Shown here: piece after piece, positions 35,566 to 46,065 of the stretch
Position numbering within the stretch: the first letter of the stretch is position 1
How the letters are laid out: each line of letters opens with the position of its first letter
Assembly: GCF_002999335.1 (NCBI RefSeq)
Contig: NW_020312105.1
Coordinates: 1 to 64,000 of the forward strand
Source: Cyclospora cayetanensis
Lineage: Eukaryota; Apicomplexa; Conoidasida; Eucoccidiorida; Eimeriidae
Length of the DNA: 64,000 nucleotides
Reading direction: 5' to 3'
Notes under the pieces: generated by a model
What the model was told of the DNA's origin: nothing
Database searches by the model: none
What the model saw: only the letters and a program-made list of their open reading frames with translations
Program-made: the position numbers and the translations under genes

Positions 35566-36867
35566 TGAAGTTCGTAATGATGTCAGTCCAAGTCCTCTCA
35601 GGTCAGTCAGAAACCATTCAGGGACTAGAAGGTGTTGCAGAAAGGCTAACAACAGAGAAGGCGCACCGATGCCGCGACGCCCATTTCTGGCCATGAGAAA
35701 AGCCAGGAGAACTTTTTCACTACAGTGTGAATCCCGGCATAATTCGAGGAAACATAATATGCCTTGGCAAAAGAGGGTTGCAAAAAAGTCAGAGTGCACA
35801 AGCGAATCAGTCCCTGCTTTGTCGTGAACCACAGCAGGCCATCCTCAACGTAGCAATGCCTGATATTATGCCATTCTGCGTCTTGGCAATAGTAGCGAGT
35901 GCGTAAGTGTCAAAAAGTAAGGCGCAGGCAATCTTGAGACAAGCAGTAAAACATCACAGACAAAAGCGACTGCGCTGCACAATAGTAAACTGATAGAGCT
36001 TCGCGTGCCCGTGTCGGCGTCCAGGTTGATAAGGGCTTAAAAATACTTCAGTCTAAAAAGCCCGCAGGATGCGCCTAAGCCAGCGAACATATCAGGATTT
36101 TTTAATACTTCAGGCTTTCCCTAAGGTACCTTAAAGGCCGGAGTCGCTTTGAAAAATAACATGACGGCCATGTACATTGTGCTGGGATTGTTCATGCCCC
36201 ACTTCACCATACAGAGATTTTTTGGGGTCTGAATACCAGTGGTCGATTTTGGTGAAACAATGGGAATTACAAGCAATATTTGGGGATTTTGGAGAGCTAG
36301 TAGCATGTTGAGAAAGATGTGTACCTTCACGAGCATCGGTTGGTAGGCAGCAGTGACGCTCTCAATCGAGTAGCGTACGTAGTTCAGGAGTTGTGACGCG
36401 GACGATAAGCGTCCTTGTGGCGGCATCAGCCTTCTCTGTTTAGGTCATACACTGTATCTTCTTAGGTAGATCAGTCCAAGTTGCAGTGATCTAAGCAAAT
36501 TTATACCTGAAAATTTGATCCCTAGATGAAATCTCAGAAGGCTTCGCAACATCGTTGCTGGTAGGAAATGCCCATCACCTGATTGCCCCACTTGTTGCCG
36601 GATCCAGCTCAATTCTTGCAGCAAAAGCACGGGATTTTAAAAGTTTATCTGATATCATGACAAGCGAACGCTTGCGTGGCTTCACATACCATCTGCTTGT
36701 TCCGCAAGAGCACAAGCGCACGCCGTTGGTTATCTTGGTGCTTTAAAACGCTTTGCCTGAAGAGTGGACGTTATCCATGTATAGAGTCATCCACCATTCC
36801 TTGATAGACTCAATAAAATTACAATAGATTTGCTGTTGCAGCTTGGCTTGGCCACTGACAGGCACAA

Positions 36868-37372
36868 TCAGCGCACAGGTCTTCCCGACTTTGCGAGTGC
36901 GAATGTGGAGCGCCATTTATGCGTTTCAGCAGGGTGAGAAAAAGTGATTTTCAAGATAGTGTTTGTGGAATCAAATGTCGAGTCGACTATCCATCTTAGT
37001 AGCCTGTCACGTAGTTTGCTAGTATGAGGCGGAGGAGCTTTCCCTTCACAGTGGTCTTGCTTAGGGGTTAAAACTATACGCACCTGCGCCATCGTCCATC
37101 GTTTCCCTGCACCAATGCCGGGGTATATCCAAAAGCTGAGGTCGATTCCTGCGTTTTGCTTTTTTCAACAATTTATCCGCATGGAGTTTATTTTTCTCTT
37201 TATGCTGTTGGGGCTTCCGAGACAGCAAAACATAGCTTGGGGCTTGTCTTAGCTCAAAGCGGTATAATGGTTCCCCCACCAGGTGGCCAGCGTGCTCGCA
37301 GCGCGTCAAAAGCTGCACATCCGTTAGTTTATCTTTGATTTTTCGCCCATTTCTTGTATTCATTAGCTGCAA
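36868..37372 (-). pseudogene. Reverse transcriptase palm/fingers fragment of copy 2
   Basis: The frame 37372-37061 carries LLKKAKRRNRPQLLDIPRHW and ends MDDGAGAYSFNP, resembling the LLkkG.IrPS...dG.WR.cvdYr.LN fingers block. The next frame, 37092-36868, reads APPPHTSKLRDRLLRWIVDS, STFDSTNTILKITF and HKWRSTFA, resembling the PLP.Id.LLd.L...fS.lDL.sGYhQI...KTAF block. The usual key residues are largely eroded. The equivalent region of copy 1 is even less readable. Confidence 0.6.
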
Positions 37373-37565
37373 AGCTTGATATATATCTCCAATGAAAAAC
37401 TAGTTGCACAGCCAGCAAGAAGAGATGCATGCTCAAAGCCATCCATTTTACTGTGCTGCTGAGCTGTCCGCAAATAGCCTTTGCCTTATCTTGTTAAGAC
37501 TTCAGCTCTACTCTGCTCTCCACACGTAAACTAAATTGTTAAGGCAACAAAAAAACCGTTTCATT

Positions 37566-37781
37566 CTAAGGCTTCCTGGCGCAATAGCCTCTACAATGCG
37601 CAGCGCTTGGTGCATGCGCGTCTTCCAGCATGACATGCACACGACCGTAGTGCATGGGTCCGGACCAGAAGTCACACACCGTCCTGAAAGGACCCAACTC
37701 CAATTTTATGTGGTACTTGGCTGCATCAGCCTTACACATCCTTGTGTCCTGCCGCCCGTTAGCAGACCTGAGTGTATCCAA
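37566..37781 (-). pseudogene. Retropepsin-like fragment of copy 2
   Basis: The frame begins MDTLRSANGRQDTRMCKADA and contains KLELGPFRTVCDF. It aligns by eye with the copy 1 segment at 16570-16743 (ADGRQNTR...SELDPISIVRDF). It supports a shared origin more than it proves protease identity. Confidence 0.5.
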
Positions 37782-38034
37782 TCACAGATCCTCTCCATAT
37801 CCGGTCTGGAGTAATATTAGCAGTTCTTGACCGTTAGTTAAGCTTGCAGCAACGCGGAAATGACCTGTAGAGGGTTCAGAAGTGCGACTATAGCCTCTCT
37901 AGCCCCATTTGGTGTGATGCAGTCTGACTAGGAGGCTTGACTGTGCTCTGATCCGCTTTCTTTGCTCGCCAAGCAGCTTGATTCCCCTAGGCCCAGTACT
38001 GTTGTTTAACTTCTCTGACTTGCTGCATCCGTGT

Positions 38035-38076
38035 GCAGCTCGAGATTCTGTGAGCCTGTTTTCCACAATAAAAGCA
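38035..38076 (-). pseudogene. Gag-type CCHC zinc knuckle of copy 2
   Basis: The minus strand encodes CFYCGKQAHRISSC, an exact C-x2-C-x4-H-x4-C nucleocapsid zinc knuckle, followed by a short basic/glutamine-rich tail. The spacing is the hallmark of retroelement Gag. It lies between the Gag traces and the protease fragment, as expected. I could not find the equivalent knuckle in copy 1. Confidence 0.75.
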
Positions 38077-39000
38077 GATGCGTTTTTGGTGGTTTGTTTG
38101 TGGTTGCTTGAGAGCGAGAATTTCCTTTTGCGCTTCTCCCCGTTTACCTTGGATTGCTTGCCGGTCGACACAGCTCCTGTATCCATAGGTGCAGATCCTG
38201 ACTTTGCTCTACTCTCCACTCACTTAGCTAAAGACGCAGGAACTGTACTCATTTGCTCCTGAAGCCTCAAGCAGTCTAGCATATCCAGAAGCTTCACCGG
38301 TTGGCTGTTTGTTGCTGAATCGCTGCCCCAACCTCCACCCGCCTGACTGAGTACTTCCGGTAGACCTGTCCTGAGTTACACCCTAAGCAGTGTTTCGTCT
38401 ACTTTGTGGCTTTGACAACGAAGGTTTTATGTTCCTCGACATAGTAATCCAGCAGTAAACTCCCCTGGTACAGCCATCTCAATCGTCCCAAGCCCTGCTG
38501 TTGAGCTGATTTCAGCATTAATTGATGTGTCAAAGCAACTAAAGAGACTTAAATTGTATTAATTCGAAGAGGCATAACCTCCTTCACACAAATAGCCAGC
38601 ATTCAAGCGCTTCTCCTCTTATAACACATGCCGCAAACAGCACTCTTTTCTCTTTATTTTTGGGTTCAAAGCGGGATACATTTTCAGCCAACTGATGGGA
38701 TCGTGGAGTTCTTGTGCATCCTTACAGCCGTCCTACTCTTCTGGGTGCCATATCCTTATCAACTCATCCGTACACATTTCCTTTGCTAAAATGTCATATG
38801 TTCTACCGGCTGTGGAGCTATTGCGTTCACCCCAGCTTGCAGAGCAGCCACTGTCGCACCAATAAGCGTTTCGCCACTGTCAAACTTCCATCACTAAAGG
38901 ATATTCTCTTCATACTGTTGCCGAAAGAACCGAAATTACATCCTCGCCGAGTGACGGTCAAAACCAAACTGCTGCTATGAGGAAACCTGATATCCCAAGG

Positions 39001-40623
39001 CATCTACAGCCAGCGGAAGCGCCGGATCGCTTCGTCGGACCATGCAATAGTACAGACTGAAGCACTTACTTTCGAGCATGCATTGGGATACACCTCATTC
39101 CAGGTTCAATGCCAACCTACTAGCATTGCTTGTGTGTTATCCAAGCAAACTCTCTTCTCCCTTTGACGGCTTTCCTCAAATCCTTCACACGAAGAGAATG
39201 CGACAGCCAGGGTGAAAGTTACGGCACTCTTGAAGCACTCCGAGCACTCAAAGTTAGTTGCATTCAGCATTTAACGCTAGCGCTGACAGCACTGACTCTC
39301 AACATTTTGAGCCAAGTCGTCACTCCAAGCAACGGCATACAAAAGGAGACAAGAATAATTGAGTTCAAATATATGGCATAGCAGAACGTGTCTAAGTGTA
39401 GCCTATGTCCCGCTACATCGCCCGTCCCCTTCAGGATAGGGCAGTGAAAACAGTTGCATCCCTAGGCCTTTTGACGTTTGTGAGCCCTTTGCGCTTTAAG
39501 GTTTAGCTGCTCTGGAGTCTACAGAGGGCTCTTTACCTATCAGAGAAGGGCGGGGTGCAGAAAACCCCTCTAAGGCTCGGTGTATAGGGTGGACTGAAAT
39601 ATTCAGAGCGCAGGAAGGAGACAGCCGTAACCGTCAGACACAGTCATACACGAATCCACACAGCCGTGTCTGGGTCCTTCTTCAAGGTGATTGAAAGGAA
39701 GGCCGCCACTCTAAACGCACGGAGAAGCGGTAGCACCAGCGTCGTGTGCCCAGGACCCTCCGCTGACCTCAAATGCGGCTACCGCATGTACGAGACTCCT
39801 GAAGGGCGTTTTGCGGTAAGCAAATGCAGACGGCATAACCAGGACTGAATAGGTTTGTCGCTATTTCAGTCCCTACCTACCGCCTTCTGGTTCGCGCATA
39901 TGCTCTCTATTTGTGTGCCCCTTCGTCAGTCTTCCCTGTGTTTGCCTTGATTCCCTGCGTGCAGGTATGAGCCTTCGAAACTCCCTGGGATGAAAGCATG
40001 CAAAATTATTGGTAGGATCTAGGAAAGGTGTACAGCCGTTCATCGCACCCTTCCGCTGCCGATCCTGAGGCAGCACGCCCATAAATCAACGGCGATTGGT
40101 CCATGGCTTCACTCTAGTAGTGAAGTTGCGGCTTATTCATAGCACCATAGAGACTGCCTTCCTTGCGTAGGTTGTGTCTGGCTTCGGGGGGAAGGTTCTG
40201 CGCCGAGGGGCCCCGAGCGTGGCTCATCGGCGAGGAGGGGCCGCCGTCCCTGAAATGTTTGTGGTGACTTCTGTGGGATGCATCGATGACGGAATTTTGA
40301 AGAATTTGCATCAACTCTTGCTAGGTGCCGCCTGTTTCAGCTTGGCTGCGGGTATAAGCGGCGTATTATTTTTCGCGAGACCCGTCCTTCCTCGGGGGGG
40401 GGAGTTGGGACGCCGAAGCAACTGCGCTTCCACACCCTGCAGGGGTCTCCTTGCTGCCTGTTGCAATGCTTCCTTCGTCGCCTTCTTTCCGTCGCTGCCG
40501 CCATCTTCTTCCCAGCAATAGCCAAGCTCCCCCTGGCAGCTCTCTATAGGGGAGGGGACCCTGCAAAGCGGCCTCCAAGTCGCTTTCAACAGGACGGATG
40601 CCCTTCCCCTCCCCCCGACCCTT
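39001..40623. other. Intergenic between retroelement copy 2 and the helicase gene
   Basis: No recognised gene. The left part is AT-richer, like the retroelement flank. From about 40.1 kb the sequence becomes GC-rich and probably holds the promoter and 5' untranslated region of the helicase. A plus-strand frame at 40174-40521 has a hydrophobic stretch but no motif and is not called. Confidence 0.45.
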
Positions 40624-43600
40624 ATGACTCCCTGGTCTTTGGCTGCAGCAGCAGCGGCTGCGCTGAGGCGGCAGGTGTCCAAGAAGCCCGATGAGGCCTC
40701 CGAGGCCCCCGCCACTGCCGCGGCAGTGTCTCCTCCCGCTAGGCGGACTGAAAACGGCTCCATTGCTCCTGCAGAGGCATCTGCACAGGTAGAGAGCCTA
40801 GCCACTTCAGTCCGCGTGGCTTTGCGTCCTTCAGATGCGAAGGCGGCCTCCGGTGTAGTCAGCACGCCGGTGGGTTGCCAGAGGTGGGAAGGACGCCTGT
40901 GTGGCGTCCCTGTGTCATTTCCCTTCAGTCCCTACACTTCTCAGCAGCTCCTGATGACGAAAGCCGTAGAGGCCTGCCTCAAGGGCGAACATGCGCTGCT
41001 AGAAAGCCCCACCGGCACCGGAAAGACTCTCTGCCTCCTCACTGCCACACTGGCGGTCCAACAGCAGCAGCACTCGCTGCAGCAGCAGCAGCTGCTGCTT
41101 CGCAAGGTCGCAAAGCCCCCGCTGTCGGAGGCGACGGAAGCAGCGTGGAACTCCCCACAGCAGCCGCAACAACTCCAGGGCCCCCTGGTTGGGAAAATCG
41201 TGTATGCCTCAAGGACGCACGGACAGCTGCAGCACGTTATAGCCGAACTCCGCAAGACTTCCTACTCAGTACCCCCAACGCAAGGTAGCTTCCTGCAGCA
41301 GCGGCAGCAGCAGGCGCAGTCTCAGCAACAGCAATCACAAGTCCGCGAGAGGAAAAAACCGTCCTCCGTTGTGGGGTGGGGTGCGCTGGCACCCGTGCTC
41401 CCAAGTGCTGGCCCCCCTGCAGTGACTTCGGCAGCAAGTTCCACAAAGGAGGAATCTACGCCAGCACCGCATGCAAAGGTAGAACCAGTAACAGAAGCAG
41501 CAGCAGGGATAGCTGCGACAGCCGGTGGCCGTCCAGGAGGAGTCCGCGTGTGCGTGTTGGGGTCGCGCGAGCATCTCTGCGTCAACGCCTCTCTGAAACA
41601 TCTGAAGGGGGCGTCTCTGGCGAGGAGCTGCAAGCAAAAAGTGAAGGCGCAAGTATGTTGCAGAAGTTTCTGCTTCTAGAGATGTTCGACTTCCCTTCTC
41701 CACTCGTTCCTGCTACCGTTTGTAGTGCAGCTGCAACCCCAGCTGTGAACACGCGTCTTGCCGCTGTTGCCGCCGCTGCAAGAGCTGCTGCAAGGGACCT
41801 GGATGCTCCTGCAGCCTCTACCACTGCACCGGACGATGCATTGCGTCTTGCTTGTGCGTGAATTATGATGTAGGCGTGTGCATACTACAGCGGGTTCATC
41901 CGCAACCGCGATGCCATCTCGCAGCGACTCTTTTTGGAGGGCGGCTTAGACATTGAAGAACTCAGGTCGCTTGCCATCACCGTAGGTGCATGCAGAACGC
42001 TGGGCTTTTTGCCTTTCTTTGCAGAAGGTAGCGAAGGAAAGGTCCCGTAGATGCGGGGGTAGCCGGCAAACTGTGCTACGCAGTCGTTGAGGGGCTTGAC
42101 GGTGGTGTCGGTTCCCCCGCCAGTCGCGAGTGCGCGCCTCCTTACTGGCAGCCGCATTCGGTTCATGGTTCATGCATGATGCACAGCGAGAATTGTACCG
42201 CTGCAGAGCGCCTTTCACACCACGCGGTACTCTTCTGCGCTGGAAGCGATATGTCTCTGTCTGTTAGTTAACGTGGAGGCGGCTGGATGGATGGCGATCC
42301 AGCAGCATTTCCGTAGTGCGCTGGGGAGGAGGCCTCACGGTTGGGCGCTTTCTGTCGCTATTGTGCATGCGACACAGGGCCCTGAACTCTTCTGTCCTTA
42401 CTACCAGATGCGCGATATGCAGAGTCGTTGCGAGGTGGTAATGCTGCCATACAACTATCTCATGGATTTGGAGGGACAAAGTGCCCTTCTCAGCCCTGAG
42501 ACGCTCAAGCAGGCCCTCGTGATCATTGATGAGGCACATAATATAGAGGGAGTACTTTTGCACTTACGCGACGCCTAGAGAAAGACACGTAGCACTCCCC
42601 TGCCCTCCACGCAGCAAACACCCCAGAGAGAGAAGTAGCTAGCAACCATGGGGGGGCTGAGGGAGAGGTGAAAAAGTAATGGCGTCTGCGAGCACGCTCT
42701 TTGAAGCATTCTCAGCGGGGCCTTTCCGCAGTAGACTCTACAGCTGCGTATCGGTGGGGTGCTATGTTTGATGGTGGTAGCGGTAGTGGTGCTGCTGCTA
42801 CTGCTACTCAGGTAGCAGAGAACGCCTGCTCCTTTACCCTTCGGCAAGTTGACGTAGGGCGTTGCCTGACAGCCTTACAGCAAGTAGCGGCCCTCCTGTG
42901 CGATGAACCAGAACCACAAGGCGAGGCTGACCCCCCCCTACCGACTCCTGCTGCAGTATATACACTTGGTGAAAGCCTGCAGTTACTTGACAAGTGGCTA
43001 GCACAGGTAGGTGTCGAAGCCTCAGGGCGAGTGCCAGACAAACCGCAAGACTTAGACGCCTTTTAAGGGTGGTGCTCGTGCATGCACTCAATGCCAGTTC
43101 CTTGGGACTGCCTTGTCCTTTTCCTGTACATAGAGACAAGCATGCCTGCCTGCCTGCCTCTGCTTTAAAAGAGTCCTTGATCTCATGCCTTCACGCGTCT
43201 GCTTTGCACCACAGCGTCGCCCTCGGTGCCTTCTCTCCTGCTTTCACTCTGTTGTTGCTGCTGCTGCTCTTTGCCTCAGTGCTGCTACTGCTGCCTTTGC
43301 TATGGGTGCAGCTGGAATTGCATCCGCCGACACCGCAGCTCTCAACTCCTCATCGCCTTCTGCCCCTTGACGCATTTGCTCCTGCAGTACGCGCCGTAGG
43401 GGGCCCCCTGAGATCATCGGGGAGTTGTGGAGCTCGCAAGCAGCAGATCAAACCACAATTAGATCCTGATGGGCCGACAGCCATCCAGGGGTTTCTGGGG
43501 TTCGAAAGTCGAGAAGGCCTTAGACAGACGCTTGACAGGTGTGTTGGAGTAGCGCTGGCAGTGTAGGCGGTGCAACAGCCTTGTATCCATGTATATATGT

Positions 43601-46033
43601 ATATATATCAATGCATGTATGTATTTGCAAGTCAGCTGCTTTGGTAGCTGTGCAAGTTTCGGAGCCTGGCTGATAATTCTTGACCGCTTCGCGCCCAGTG
43701 GTGTGTGTGTCCTCTCTTCAGAAGCATCGAGTTGCTCGAACGGCGGTCCCCTACAGCGGATGAAGGCAGAAGTCCTCTTTTGGAGGCGGCCTCCAGCCTT
43801 CAGCTCCTCAAGAGTGCAGCGAACGTCAGAGACTTCCCGGATTTCCCTGTGGCTGCTTATGCGCTGTTTGCCTATGCTGTGCTCTTTCATGTTGGGGTGG
43901 AAGTGGCAAGGGCCCTTCCTGCAACGTGTGCCTTCCTTTCGATGCTGTCTAGCTGACTGCTCTCCGTCCCGCTGCAGCAGCAGTTGCCTAGCCGCTTCCA
44001 CGTCCGCCCCTGTGACACCGCTGGCACTCGCCGCGCGGCATCCACGGCGGAGCAGCAGGCGCCGCAGGTGTTCTTTCTGCTGCTACGGTGCCGCAGATTC
44101 TCTTTGGTGACACAACGGCGGCCCATGAAGATTTATTCCGGGTGTACGTACACCCAGATGCGCTGCATTTCAAGTTGAGCCAAGAAGACGAAACTTCTGA
44201 GGGCCACGAGGAATCCAGAATGCATACACAGTCGGAGGGCTGTAAAGCGAAGTCCGCGAATGACTTAGACCATATCCCAATTCAGACGTCGCTTTCCAAA
44301 TTGTCCTTGTCCTAGATTCGTCTTTCTGGCGTCTTTGCCCTTCGCTTTCCCCCTTGATCCCTACCCTTTGCTTTGGCGTAACTGCAGTCGTCAGCAGACC
44401 GCTGGGTGCCTCCGCTTGTGTATGTCCTCTCTCTTCTAGGGCTCTAACCGTGCTGTGCCTGTCACCGGCTCCCACCTTCGCTGCCCTTGCCTCACGCCAA
44501 GTCCGTTCTGTCCTCTTCGCCTCAGGTATGGGCACCTGCCGAGCCTCACTGTTGTGGACGTTACTGCTGCTTCTCTTGCTGCGGCTGCAGCTCTGAGGCT
44601 CCTTCTGTCACTGCCGCTGCTGGGGGCTTGCTCCTCCGTGCAACTTGCCGCTACGTGCTGCTGCTTTATCTGCCTGGCTCCTTCAAGGGCCGCTCGAACT
44701 CCGGCATATCTCTAGCTTCCGTTCTGTAGCGTGCTTGCAAAAGGCACGCAGAAAAGTTTAGGGCGTTCCTGTGCAAGGCTTGTGTGGTGCGTCTACCCTC
44801 AGGAACCTTGGCCCCCCTTGAGCCTTTAGCCGCTCGCATGCGGTCGGCTTCTTTTCGGATACCTCATTTCTTTGAAAGCGAGCACTTTGCAGGACCTCAG
44901 CAAGTCAAGGGCATCCTGCTCACCTCTGCGAACCCCACACGGGCGGCAGCAGACTGCTGCAAGAATCACAAATGGCAGATGCACGAGGCAGAAGGAGACA
45001 GTGGAGGTGCTGGCCATCAACTTCTTGCCGTCTATAAGGTATTCTCACCAAGCCCGCCAGCTCCTTCTTGCACCTGTGTGGATGGCTCCATCCCTATAAT
45101 GACAGCTCCGGAGGCCTACTTAGCCAGCACCAGTGCATCCAACCACTGCAGCGCTCGCCGACTTTTTAGGACCGACTCGCGGCTGCTTCTGCGTGCGTGT
45201 GTCCTCGTAGGATCGAGAGAGTGTGGAGTATCTGAGTGCTTTATCGTGTACTCTTGCCCGCTTGTGCCGGGGAGTTTTTGGCGGGGTCCTTGTCTTCCTG
45301 TCCTCGTACTCACACCTGGATACACTCTACGATTTCTTGTGCAAAGGTGCCGGCAGCAGCTGGTTCTCCGCGATCAAGGCCAGCAAGGCGGTCTACAAAG
45401 AGCCTCGGCGAGCTGCAGACTTGCCGCTTGTGTTGCAACAGTTCAAGCAACAGATCGATCAGGACACGGCGGCGCTTGCCCAGCGCAAATCAACAGCGCT
45501 GCAGCAAAGCCAGACCACTGGGGCCGTCCTACTCGCTGTCTGCAAGGGCAAGATTGCCGAGGGTAGGTGCAAGGGGTAGCTAACTCCCGTGCAGCAGCCT
45601 GGAGCGGCTTGCTGTGCACCTATGCAAACGCGTGTCTTTGGGTTCTCCTGCATGCGGCAAAAGGCATGCAACGCCCCGCACGCATCCCTTTGCCGCCGCC
45701 ACTTGCGAAAAGCTGCTGTCACGCTTCCTGCAAGCGTTTTCATTGCTTGACGTATGGGCTTCCTCAGGCTTAGACATAGGGGACAGCTACTGCAGATGTG
45801 TGGTAGTGTGTGGTGTCCCGTACGCCTCCCTCAAGGACCCGCGGGTGCAGCTTAAGCGGCTCTTTTTAGACGAGCAGGTGACATTAAAGATGCACATTCA
45901 CACGCATATACATGTATACATATGCAAGCACATATACGTGTCAATATACATACAGACGTACGCACACAGACACACACACAGACACACACACGCGCAGACA
46001 CACACACAGACACATACGCACATACACATGCAG

Positions 46034-46065
<32 letters not shown>

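Larger units (their letters stand above)
34850..39000 (-). mobile_element. Degenerate Ty3/gypsy LTR retrotransposon, copy 2 (inverted relative to copy 1)
   Basis: Read on the minus strand from 39.0 kb, the order is Gag traces (homologous to copy 1 around 38.75-38.9 kb), a CCHC zinc knuckle (38076-38035), a retropepsin-like segment (37.78-37.57 kb), reverse transcriptase (37.37-36.9 kb and remnants to 36.4 kb), the integrase core (near 35.5 kb) and the integrase C-terminal half (35.37-34.87 kb). Stops and frame shifts throughout mean it is dead. It is a diverged sister of copy 1. No terminal repeats were identified, so the ends are approximate. Confidence 0.75.

Noticed and set aside
36868..37372. 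Reading the reverse transcriptase fragments as a functional gene
   Set aside because: Catalytic residues are lost and stops and frame shifts interrupt every domain; it is a relic.
40311..40865. 184-codon minus-strand frame opposite the helicase start
   Set aside because: It is the antisense shadow of the helicase N-terminal exon; the plus strand has clear helicase motifs continuing downstream.
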